Assembly: GCA_007131285.1 (NCBI GenBank)
Contig: SLQV01000077.1
Coordinates: forward strand, 1-57,603
Source: Myxococcales bacterium
GTDB lineage: Bacteria > Myxococcota_A > Polyangia > Polyangiales > SLQV01
Direction: 5' to 3'
DNA: 57,603 nucleotides
Shown: positions 47,022-55,975 of the stretch, piece by piece
Layout: every line of letters begins with the position of its first letter
How positions within the stretch are numbered: the first letter of the stretch is position 1
The notes under the pieces: generated by a model
What the model saw: only the letters and a program-made list of their open reading frames with translations
The model's database searches: none
Told to the model about the DNA's origin: nothing
Made by a program: the position numbers and the translations under genes

Positions 47022-48161
47022 CTACTTGTGGTCGGCGGCGTAAACCTTGTAAAGGATGTCGGCAATCGTTGCAGCCGCGTGCGGGCGAGCGAGCACGCGC
47101 ATCTGGTGGGCGCGCCTGTCGAGCGTTTGCGCACTAGGGGTGCGGCCACTGCCCGCGCCTAAAAGCTCGGCGAAGGCGTGTACCGCCACCGGGGTCGCGA
47201 GGTCTGAATCGGATATCATCAGCGCTGCGCCATCGCGGCCGTAGTGCGCTGCGTTGGCGCGCTGATGGTCCGACGCGGCGTGGGGGTAAGGTACCACGAG
47301 GGCAGGAATGCCCAGGGCCGACAGTTCCGCCAACGTCAGCGCGCCGCCGCGACACAGCGCAACGTCCACGTCGTCGTACAAAGCGCCGGGCTCGCCGACG
47401 AAACCAAAGACATCCGCGTGCAGCCCCGCTTCAGCATAAGCACGCGTTACTGCATCAACCTCGCCTCGCCCTACTTGATGGCGAACCTCGACATCGAAGC
47501 GGCGCAGCACTTCTGGCGCATGCCGGTTGAGCGAGCGAGCGCCCTGGGAACCCCCGAGCACCAGCACACGGGGGCGCCGTACGCCCGGAATCCGGTTTGA
47601 GAATGGCGCCTGCGACTCACGTGCTGCCTCACGGGCAAACGCGTTGGAAAAGTAGGCACGCAAGGGGCTTCCCAGAATCCGCGCCCGTCGCCTCAGACGC
47701 AGCGGCAGCTCCAGGGGCAGCCCGGCAAAAAGCGCATCAGCATTGAGCGACAACAGGCGATTGCCTGCTCCGAGCACTGCGTTCTGTTCGAGCAGCACAC
47801 TGGGAATGCCTTCGAGCGCGGCGGCGCAGAGCAGCGGCACGGCCGAGTAGCCCCCGAGCCCGACGACCACCGCGGGACGGTCTTGACCACGCAACAACGT
47901 GCGCGCTTCGCTAACGCCCGACCGAAGCGCACGCGCGGCACGCACAGCACCGCCGACGCCAGCGCCGCGAAAAGGAAGGACCGCAAACGTCGTGAGCTCT
48001 TCACCGAGTTCGGGCAGCAGCCGGGCTTCGATGCCGCGTTCCGCGCCCGCGAAGACAACCCTCAATCCGCATTTGCTCCGCAACCGCTCAGCCAGCGCAA
48101 GACCAGGGAAAAGATGGCCGCCCGTGCCACCACCGGTCAGCAGTATCGTTGTCACGCTCAC
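47022..48161 (-). CDS. murG: Undecaprenyl-PP-MurNAc-pentapeptide GlcNAc transferase
   Basis: LLTGGGTGGHLFPGLALAERL, VLGGSQGARSLN, CRGGALTLAELSALGIPALVVPYPHAASDHQRANA. Confidence 0.97.
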   Translation of the reverse strand: MSVTTILLTGGGTGGHLFPGLALAERLRSKCGLRVVFAGAERGIEARLLPELGEELTTFAVLPFRGAGVGGAVRAARALRSGVSEARTLLRGQDRPAVVVGLGGYSAVPLLCAAALEGIPSVLLEQNAVLGAGNRLLSLNADALFAGLPLELPLRLRRRARILGSPLRAYFSNAFAREAARESQAPFSNRIPGVRRPRVLVLGGSQGARSLNRHAPEVLRRFDVEVRHQVGRGEVDAVTRAYAEAGLHADVFGFVGEPGALYDDVDVALCRGGALTLAELSALGIPALVVPYPHAASDHQRANAAHYGRDGAALMISDSDLATPVAVHAFAELLGAGSGRTPSAQTLDRRAHQMRVLARPHAAATIADILYKVYAADHK

Positions 48162-49501
48162 GAACGCGCGCTTCCTCGCAGAGGTGCCAAAGATGTCGAT
48201 AGTGCGCTCTGTTCAATGCGCGCGGTTGCGCGCGGCGCGCTTGCCGTGCGGTGGGCTTGCAACGCGCCGCTGCGCGTGTGTGCGCGGGAGACCGCGAGGA
48301 TGATCCCAACCGCTACACAGTCAACAAGCAGTGCCGAACCACCGTAGGATACGAAGGGCAGAACCAACCCCTTGGTCGGCAGGACCCCCATGGCGACCGC
48401 GAGGTTCGTCATGCCCTGGGCCGTCAGCAGGAAGGTCGCCCCGGCAGCAAGCAGGAGCGCAAACTCGGACGGCGCGAAGTAAGCGACACGCAGCCCGCGC
48501 CAGAGAATGACTAAGTAGGCCCCGATGAGTAGGATAATCCCGATCAAGCCCAGCTCTTCGCCAATAATGGCGCTGATAAAATCCGTGTGCGCTTCGGGGA
48601 GAAACAGAAGCTTTTGCTTGCTATCGCCGAGACCAACGCCGGTGACACCACCCGCACCGAACGACATCAGCGATTCGGCAATTTGATAGCCCGTGCCGTA
48701 GCGATGCTCGAAGGGTTCAAGAAACGCCTCAATCCGCCGCATACGGTAGGGCGAAAAGGCCACGAGCGCCCAAGCGATAGGCACCAGCGCCGCGGCACCA
48801 CCGAGAAGGTAAGCCGGTCTGCCGCCCGCCACCAGTAAGAGCACGAAAGCTAAGAGCCCAAGAATGACGGCGGAGCCAAAATCCGGCTGCTTAAGACACA
48901 AGAGCATCAGCAGGCCCGTGACAAGCATGTGTGGCAGAAAACCTACACTAAAGGTGCGAATCTTGAGCCGCTTCTGTGAGAGCGATGTCGCAAGCCACAG
49001 CACGAGCGCGAGCTTAGTCGCTTCTGCGGGCTGCACGTTAACTGGTCCGAGTGAAATCCAGCGAGCCGCGCCGCCCGCCGAACGACCAAAGCCCAATATA
49101 ACCGCCAGCAAAAGAAGCGCAGACCCGATAACGGCCGGCCAAGCGAGCCTGCGATACCAGCTTAGTGGCACCTGTGCTGCCGCGAGCATCAGGGTCAGCC
49201 CCGCGCCGGCGAAAAGCCCCTGGCGGATAAGGTAAAAGCGACTATCGCCGAAGTTCTTTTGCGCCCAGATGGCGCTCGCGCTGTAGACCATCACCACACC
49301 AAAGGTCACCAACGCAATGACGGTCGCCGCGAGCACTGAGTCGAAACCGAACGTGTTTCTACGCTCTGTGCCAAGTGCCCCCCCGTCGCGCACGTCAGCG
49401 TCGTGTACGTGAGCACTGGGACCCGCGGGCGGGCTCTGCTGCGCGTCGGCCGCGGGGCGATCGAAGGCGTGCGGCGCCACTGCGTGCTGCCTTAGCGACA
49501 T
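48158..49501 (-). CDS. ftsW: Lipid II polymerase FtsW (SEDS)
   Basis: VMVYSASAIWAQKNFGDSRFYLIRQ, WISLGPVNVQPAEATKLALVLW, LPEAHTDFISAIIGEELGLIG, GVLPTKGLVLPFVSYGGSALL; start trimmed to ATG 49501. Confidence 0.96.
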   Translation of the reverse strand: MSLRQHAVAPHAFDRPAADAQQSPPAGPSAHVHDADVRDGGALGTERRNTFGFDSVLAATVIALVTFGVVMVYSASAIWAQKNFGDSRFYLIRQGLFAGAGLTLMLAAAQVPLSWYRRLAWPAVIGSALLLLAVILGFGRSAGGAARWISLGPVNVQPAEATKLALVLWLATSLSQKRLKIRTFSVGFLPHMLVTGLLMLLCLKQPDFGSAVILGLLAFVLLLVAGGRPAYLLGGAAALVPIAWALVAFSPYRMRRIEAFLEPFEHRYGTGYQIAESLMSFGAGGVTGVGLGDSKQKLLFLPEAHTDFISAIIGEELGLIGIILLIGAYLVILWRGLRVAYFAPSEFALLLAAGATFLLTAQGMTNLAVAMGVLPTKGLVLPFVSYGGSALLVDCVAVGIILAVSRAHTRSGALQAHRTASAPRATARIEQSALSTSLAPLRGSARS

Positions 49502-49569
49502 GATGACCCAGCCTAGCTGAAAACGATCGCGCTGTCCCAAAAACCCCGGGCTCGACGCGCATCCGGGCC

Positions 49570-49606
49570 CCGCGTGTGCGGCTCGGAGCCTGAGCCGCAC
49601 ACGCGG
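49570..49606 (-). promoter_or_regulatory. 15-bp perfect hairpin between murD and ftsW
   Basis: CCGCGTGTGCGGCTC-GGAGCCT-GAGCCGCACACGCGG. Confidence 0.7.
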
Positions 49607-49630
49607 CGACGCCAAGACCCCTCACGCGTC

Positions 49631-51313
49631 TTAGAGCGACTGACTCCGGTGCATGTCGAGCCACGCGTGGGCAGCCGCCTCGAAAGCGCTACCTCGTGCT
49701 TCAAAAGTGTTGAACGCGTCGAAACTAGCGCAGGCAGGTGCCAGCAGCACAGTCGCAGACGAAATCGTCGCAAGCGAAGCATCCTCTGCCGCAGCCTCGG
49801 CGGCCTCAACCGTGGCTGTTGCCAGGTCGGAGGCGCGCAGAAACGGCAGCGCATTCGCCTCAAGTGCGGCGGCTAGGCGCGGTGCCGCGTTTCCCACGAG
49901 GACAGTGCGTTGGGCATGTGCCCTAAGCGCGGCGATGAGCGGAGCGTAACTGCCGCCCTTCTCGCTGCCGCCTACGAGCACCGTGAGCGCGCCCCTACCG
50001 GCCACCGCTTGGATGGCCGCCACCGCAGCGCCTACGTTTGTGGCCTTTGAATCGTTGATGAAACGCACGCTCGCAGCCTCACCCACGGTTGCTAAGCGAT
50101 GTGGCAGCGGCCGAAAGGCAGCAATGCCTGCACGAATCGCCTCAACGCTGAGACCGAAGTGCCGCGCGACCCGAACGGCGCACGCCGCGTTGATGCGGTC
50201 ATGGCCTACAAAGAAGCATCCGTGACCCGTTTCAAGCGCATCGAGGTCACGGCCCGAGGCCGTATGCAAGGGACGCCCAGACGCACGCGCCAACGCAACC
50301 GCCGCGGGATCAGCCCCGCTCACAACGGCTTCTACCCCGCTCGGCAGCGCGAGCAGTGCCTGAAGCTTGGCTCGACCGTAGCCGGAAAGCGTGTGATGGC
50401 GCGCGAGGTGGTCCTCACTGAAGCTTGTCAGCACCGCAGCGTCAGCGCGCACGGCCGGTGCGTATTCGAGTTGGTAGGACGATGCTTCTATCACCGCGAC
50501 GGCGGCCGGGTCTTCCCGGTGCGCAAAGGACCACAGGGCCATCGTAGGTATGCCCAAATTGCCGCCGACAAAGGCTGGTGTGGCGCCAGCCTTAACTATC
50601 GCGCCGAGCAATGCGGTGACCGTACTCTTTCCGTTGGTGCCAGTGACAAGCGCCACACGACCGAAAAAGGCGGCAAGTCCTAGCTCTAGGTCCGTGCTTA
50701 AGCGTGCCCCGCTCGCCATCACAGCCCGCATGCAGTGCGTCAGACTGACGCCCGGTGAAACCACCAGCAGCGTTTTCGCATTAAGGGCATCGAGCAGCTC
50801 ACGTTCGGAGGCCAATGACCGCACAGCTAGCTGTGAACCGGATTCCGAACGCGTGTCGCTAGGCACGAAGGACGCCAGCACCTCCGCTCGGCTATCGAAT
50901 GCCGCAAGCTCGATTAACCCCGCGTTTATCCGGGCACGCACGCGCTCAAAAAGGCTTACCTTGCCGTCGCTTGGGCCGGGCGCCACGACTGCGGTCGGCA
51001 CATGCAAGCGTACCGAAGACCCGCCCGGCCGACTCTTTGGCACGCGCACTCCAAGGGCGTTGTCACGGTTTACGGCGGCGTGCTCGGGCAGCGCGACCTC
51101 GGGCCGCATGGGTAAAGCAGCGGGAAATCCGCCGAGGGCACCGAGCACCGCCCGTCCACTCAGGCCAATGCCCCAGACCACCACGCGCTCCGCCTGGGCG
51201 AGAAACGCCAGCACGTCGGACTCGTGCACGTCACCGGCGTGCCTGGAGCGCGGCAGTGCGGGCGAATGTACGGGCGGCAAGGAGCGAGGTTTCATCATGG
51301 GCACGCATGTCAA
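49631..51313 (-). CDS. murD: UDP-MurNAc-L-Ala:D-Glu ligase
   Basis: VWGIGLSGRAVLGAL, VTGTNGKSTVTALLGAI, FINDSKATNVGAAVAAI, LVGGSEKGGSYAPL. Confidence 0.95.
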   Translation of the reverse strand: MTCVPMMKPRSLPPVHSPALPRSRHAGDVHESDVLAFLAQAERVVVWGIGLSGRAVLGALGGFPAALPMRPEVALPEHAAVNRDNALGVRVPKSRPGGSSVRLHVPTAVVAPGPSDGKVSLFERVRARINAGLIELAAFDSRAEVLASFVPSDTRSESGSQLAVRSLASERELLDALNAKTLLVVSPGVSLTHCMRAVMASGARLSTDLELGLAAFFGRVALVTGTNGKSTVTALLGAIVKAGATPAFVGGNLGIPTMALWSFAHREDPAAVAVIEASSYQLEYAPAVRADAAVLTSFSEDHLARHHTLSGYGRAKLQALLALPSGVEAVVSGADPAAVALARASGRPLHTASGRDLDALETGHGCFFVGHDRINAACAVRVARHFGLSVEAIRAGIAAFRPLPHRLATVGEAASVRFINDSKATNVGAAVAAIQAVAGRGALTVLVGGSEKGGSYAPLIAALRAHAQRTVLVGNAAPRLAAALEANALPFLRASDLATATVEAAEAAAEDASLATISSATVLLAPACASFDAFNTFEARGSAFEAAAHAWLDMHRSQSL

Positions 51314-52437
51314 CGAATCTTCAACGTCGCGAGCGCGCCAATGCCTAGCATGATGCTCACGATCCAGAAACGGACGATGACTTTAGGCTCAGCCCATCCC
51401 TTCTTTTCAAAGTGATGATGAATAGGTGCCATCAGCAGAATGCGCTTCCCGAACACGCGGTAGGAAAATACCTGCCCGATAACCGAAACGCTTTCGATGA
51501 CAAAGATGCCGCCCAAGAAGATAGAAAGAACCTCGTTTTTGGTTGTGAGCGCCAAGGCACCGAGCCCGCCGCCGAGTGCGAGCGAACCCACGTCACCCAT
51601 GAAAATTTGAGCCGGATAAGTATTGTACCAAAGAAAACCGAAACCCGCGCCGACCAGCGCCGCAGCAAAAATGGTCAGCTCGCTGGCGCTATCGATTGAA
51701 GGAATGTCCAGGTAGCGCGCCACATCGTTGCCGAAGATGGTGACACCAGCGAGGTAGGCTAGAACAAGGTACACCGCCGCGTTGATCATGACAGGGCCAA
51801 TGGCGAGTCCGTCGAGACCATCGGTTAAATTAACTGCGTTGGAAGTCGCCACAAGCACTAGCGCGGCGAAGGCGACGTAGAGCGGCGGCGCAAGCGAGAT
51901 GGGGTAGCGCTCGAAAGCCACAAATGGCAGCGCGAGCCGATGGCGCACGAGCAACCAATCCGCTGGCAGCCAGTCCGTATTCATGTAGGCGAAGGCGCCA
52001 ATGCCGATGCCGAGCAAGCACTGCGCCGCCAGCTTTTGGAAAAAGCTGAGTCCGCCAGACGATTTGCGGCTCAGCTTGAGCGCGTCGTCCACAAAACCGA
52101 TCGCACCAAATCCTAACGTGGCAGCCAACACGATCCAGACCAGCGCGTTCTCCGGGCGCGCCCAGAGCGCGGTGGTGAGCACGACCACGAAGAGCAGCAG
52201 CGCCCCCCCCATAGTGGGCGTCCCGCTTTTACTAAAGTGACTCTCCGGACCATCGCTGCGCACAACCTGACCGATTTGACGCGCCTGCAGTCGCCGAATG
52301 AACGCCGGGTAAAAAAGAAAGGTGAGCAGTAGCGCCGAGAGCGCCGCCGCCAGCGCCCGAAATGAGACGTAGCGAATGACGTTGAGGAAGGAAAACGGGC
52401 CTTGCCCTGCAAGCGGAAATAGGAATGCGTAGATCAC
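51310..52437 (-). CDS. mraY: Phospho-MurNAc-pentapeptide transferase
   Basis: SKSGTPTMGGALLL, NAVNLTDGLDGLAIG, FMGDVGSLALGGGLG, PIHHHFEKKGWAEPKVI. Confidence 0.98.
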   Translation of the reverse strand: MIYAFLFPLAGQGPFSFLNVIRYVSFRALAAALSALLLTFLFYPAFIRRLQARQIGQVVRSDGPESHFSKSGTPTMGGALLLFVVVLTTALWARPENALVWIVLAATLGFGAIGFVDDALKLSRKSSGGLSFFQKLAAQCLLGIGIGAFAYMNTDWLPADWLLVRHRLALPFVAFERYPISLAPPLYVAFAALVLVATSNAVNLTDGLDGLAIGPVMINAAVYLVLAYLAGVTIFGNDVARYLDIPSIDSASELTIFAAALVGAGFGFLWYNTYPAQIFMGDVGSLALGGGLGALALTTKNEVLSIFLGGIFVIESVSVIGQVFSYRVFGKRILLMAPIHHHFEKKGWAEPKVIVRFWIVSIMLGIGALATLKIR

Positions 52438-52557
52438 TCGTTCATCGTCCCCATGAATCCCAGAGCCTGGCTGCCTACCGCGACTACCGCCACCCCGATG
52501 CCGCGGGTCGCAGGGATCCGCGGCTCGCGGGCAGACTAAAAAGGCAATGCCGAAGCA

Positions 52558-54105
52558 TCATCCGGCAGGCTGACGCATTACGTCAACTAAGGCCTCAAGA
52601 CCGTACGCACGGGCGCCTTGCACCAAAACGACCTCGGAACGTGCTGGGTCCGCGGCGCGTCGCTCAAGAAGTGCATGCGTCATGGAATTAAGGCTAGTAA
52701 AAATACGGTCTGCGGGCCGGGCAACCGCCGCAAAAGGCTCGCCAAGCAGCCAAGTTTCGCCGATTCTATGTGCGTCAAGGGTCGCGACGACACGCTGATG
52801 CAGCGTTTCGCTAGCCTCTCCGAGTTCCCCCATCGCCCCGAGCAACGCCAAGGTGGGCGCGCTCCGCGCTTCGCCAAGCTGAGCGAGTGCCTTAATGTTC
52901 GCACCGACTGCCAGCGGGCTTGCATTGTAGGTCGCATCAAGAATGAGCGAATGCCCACAAGTGATTAGCTCCATTCGCCCAGCACCCGGGGTGAAGTTCC
53001 GGCCCATACGCTCGAGCGCGAGCGGAAGGTCGAGGCCAAGGTAGGCACAAGCCAGTGCAGCGGCGGCAGTCGGCATGGCTACCGCCGCGTTGGGGTGACC
53101 CAGCTTGACCGCAAGACAACGGCCCCTAGCTGCGGTCTGCTGGTCGTGGAGTTCAATGAGGAGGGAGCCGTCCGGCCGAAGGACCGTGCTGGCCACGCGC
53201 ATATCGCTGTGGCTGTCTGAGCCAAAGCTTGCGCTGGGCACCCGCAAAGAGCTGAGCCTGGGCCAAAGCCGCGCATCGTCCCTTGGCCCCAACGCAATCC
53301 CATCTGGTCCGAGCGAGTTCCACAAGCTGGCCTTTTCAAGCGTGAGCGCCAAATCCGAGGCGAACGCGCCACGATGTGCACCGAAAGCATTAAGCACGAT
53401 GGCGATATCCGGCCGCGCCAGACGCCCGAGGCTTTCGATCTCGCCGGGACGATTCATGCCGATCTCAACCACCGCATAGCTGTGCTGGGGGTTGAGTCCG
53501 AGTAGGGTTAGAGGCACACCGAGGTGATTGTTGTAGTTGCCCTGGGCACCCCAGACTTGGGGGACCGAGCCGCTCTGCCCCTGCGCCTGCTCTCCGAGCA
53601 CTGCAAGCGCAGGCTTAGGCGAAACACCGCCGCCCGCCGTCGCGTCCTCGTTCTCTGCAGACAAAGCAGCCACCATGAGGCGCGCCAAGGTCGTCTTGCC
53701 TGTCGAGGCGGTCAGCGCGATGAGCTTGCCCGGCCAACGCAAGCGATGCGCGGCGGCAAGTTGCCCCAGCGCTTGCACCACATCTTCAACGGCCAGCAAA
53801 GGCAGCCCGCCCGCACGGCCCTCCACCTCGGCGCTAGGCAGCGCCGCAACGGCAGCGGCGTCGACCATGATCGCGATGGCACCCCGCGAGCGAGCCTGCG
53901 CTGCGAAGGCCAGGCCATGGGCTCTTGTGCCGGGCAGCGCGACAAATAGCTGACCCGGCGCCACCGCGCGGGAGTCGATGTTGATGCCCGCAACGCGCTC
54001 TGGACCTGGGGGTGCGAGCCACTGGCCGCCGGTCAGCAACGCGAGTTCTTGGTTGCTGAATGAGGCCGTATTTGGCAGCAACTCCGCGACTGACCCGTGA
54101 GTCAT
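52558..54105 (-). CDS. murF: UDP-MurNAc-tripeptide:D-Ala-D-Ala ligase
   Basis: GINIDSRAVAPGQLFVALPG, LTASTGKTTLARLMVAAL, YNNHLGVPLTLLGL, VVEIGMNRPGEIESL, ILDATYNASPLAV. Confidence 0.95.
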   Translation of the reverse strand: MTHGSVAELLPNTASFSNQELALLTGGQWLAPPGPERVAGINIDSRAVAPGQLFVALPGTRAHGLAFAAQARSRGAIAIMVDAAAVAALPSAEVEGRAGGLPLLAVEDVVQALGQLAAAHRLRWPGKLIALTASTGKTTLARLMVAALSAENEDATAGGGVSPKPALAVLGEQAQGQSGSVPQVWGAQGNYNNHLGVPLTLLGLNPQHSYAVVEIGMNRPGEIESLGRLARPDIAIVLNAFGAHRGAFASDLALTLEKASLWNSLGPDGIALGPRDDARLWPRLSSLRVPSASFGSDSHSDMRVASTVLRPDGSLLIELHDQQTAARGRCLAVKLGHPNAAVAMPTAAAALACAYLGLDLPLALERMGRNFTPGAGRMELITCGHSLILDATYNASPLAVGANIKALAQLGEARSAPTLALLGAMGELGEASETLHQRVVATLDAHRIGETWLLGEPFAAVARPADRIFTSLNSMTHALLERRAADPARSEVVLVQGARAYGLEALVDVMRQPAG

Positions 54106-54552
54106 CCGGCAAAGCGTAGATGCCGAGGGCCCCGCGCGCTAGCAAGCACTCACGATCCACTCCGCGCTACGTCACTCGCGGCCGCCCTGAGTCCTGCGAT
54201 CCCACACACCCTGGGAGAAGGGCACTCAATACCCCGTTGGAACCGTGAAGCGTCGTGATAGCCCGTTGGCCGTCCGAAGCCCCGGCGAGGGAATGGCGTG
54301 AATTGCCGCGGCGTCCATGGACCGGAGGATGTCGCAGCGATGCCCGCCCCGCGAGCTCCCCGGGAGGCGTGCGAGGCGTGCGGTGACGGGCATCGGGAGA
54401 TACGCATGCGCCGGCGGCATGTCGGCGCGCAACCTCGTCGTCTCGAGCGCTATCGAACCGAACAAGAGCGGGGCATCGTACATCGAAAGCGGGCACGCAA
54501 GACGGAAGGCCCCGCCTAACAACGCCGATGAGCGGCATTACACACCACGCAC

Positions 54553-55722
54553 TTAATAGCGGATTGTAGCGGCCAGGCCTGTCTTTGTGGGCATGGCCTC
54601 GGGAGGAACAACGAGAACGCGACCTCCCTTCGCGGAAACGATCTCGCCGAGGTCATCAAGCAGATCATCCACATCCGGGGCGTCTAGTTGGGCCAACGCT
54701 ATCGCTCCGGTAGCGAGGTCTAGCCGACCGGGATAGGCACGTCCGGATTCGAGCAGCAACGTATCGATACGCCCTTCAACTCCAGCACGCGCAGCCTCTG
54801 CGAGGTCTGAGATGCCTCGACCCTGCGACTGCGCATGGCCGAAACGCTCCGCATGCTCTGCTAGACTTGCCGCGTAGGCGGGTGCGAACGTCTCCCAGGC
54901 GCGCACTTCCAGATCTTTGTGCGAAAGCGCCTCGGGGTCGATACTAAGGCCAGGAGCGACCAGAAGACTATTCTGGCTCAGGCCACGAAAGTGACCCTGA
55001 TACTCACCGAGACAGCAGAGCAGTAGAGGAAGCCCCGACGGCTTGCTAACGTGCTCAATGACGGCGCGGTCGACAGCGCGGAAAAACCGCTCGCGGTCGT
55101 TGTCTACTTCGTCCGCCTTGCCACCATGGCCATGGCGCATGGACGAACCCAGGCCCACGCCACCGTGGGAGGTCACGGTTTGGTGCTTCTCCGTCAGCTC
55201 ATGACCGAGAGCTGCCGGGAGGTCTGTCGGGACGCTGCCTTCGAGGTCGAGCTCGTCGAGGTGGTGACGGTTGCCTTCGAAGACGCGCACCTTTCCCAAG
55301 GACAACGCCAAGACCTGATAGCGCCCCGTCGACTGAAAATAGCGCCGAAGCGGCTTGACGTGAAACGTATCGGCGACCACCGACAGGTCGGGCAGGCCGG
55401 TTGGCAGACGGAGCGCTTTGAACACGCCGGGCGCGCTAAATACAGCGAGACCATCAAGAGTGTGGTTCCAAAAGTCAGCGTCATCCGCTAGTTTCTGCAT
55501 GGGCGCCAGCAACGTCTGGGCGTTTTCCGCCGAGACGCTTTGCGCCAGCGACGCCTGCAACGAGCCTAGCAGGTTACGAAAACGAATGGGATCCTGCTGG
55601 TTATCTGGGTGATGACGATGAGTCGCCTGGTAAAGAGACACGCAAGGGCCCGTTTGACCCGTGAGTTCCCCACGGATGATATCTTCTGTGACCAGCCTAA
55701 AGCTTCGAACCTGTTCGACCAT
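54553..55722 (-). CDS. Release-factor-like (baeRF superfamily) hypothetical protein
   Basis: GPCVSLYQATHRHHPDNQQDPIRFRNLL, DGLAVFSAPG, FHVKPLRRYFQSTGRYQVLALSLGKVRVFEGN, baeRF3-like layout; start trimmed to ATG 55722. Confidence 0.7.
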   Translation of the reverse strand: MVEQVRSFRLVTEDIIRGELTGQTGPCVSLYQATHRHHPDNQQDPIRFRNLLGSLQASLAQSVSAENAQTLLAPMQKLADDADFWNHTLDGLAVFSAPGVFKALRLPTGLPDLSVVADTFHVKPLRRYFQSTGRYQVLALSLGKVRVFEGNRHHLDELDLEGSVPTDLPAALGHELTEKHQTVTSHGGVGLGSSMRHGHGGKADEVDNDRERFFRAVDRAVIEHVSKPSGLPLLLCCLGEYQGHFRGLSQNSLLVAPGLSIDPEALSHKDLEVRAWETFAPAYAASLAEHAERFGHAQSQGRGISDLAEAARAGVEGRIDTLLLESGRAYPGRLDLATGAIALAQLDAPDVDDLLDDLGEIVSAKGGRVLVVPPEAMPTKTGLAATIRY

Positions 55723-55975
55723 ACCTTCGGTGTGAGCGCTAAGCCGCCGTTCCGCAAGTCCTGACTCGTCTGGACTTGCGACTGCATGGACTTGCTTTGC
55801 GCATTTTCGAGCCTTGCGAGCGTATGACCCGCCAAGTCTCGCCGGTCGTCTTTGTGCAAGCGACCGGATGCAAGCGACCGGGGCCGACCTCAAGCCAAAG
55901 CCCGAGTCTCTACAGCTCATGGTCGCCCGCTGGCCGTACCGAGCATGCTGTGGACCTGCTCACTTACGTGAAGTG

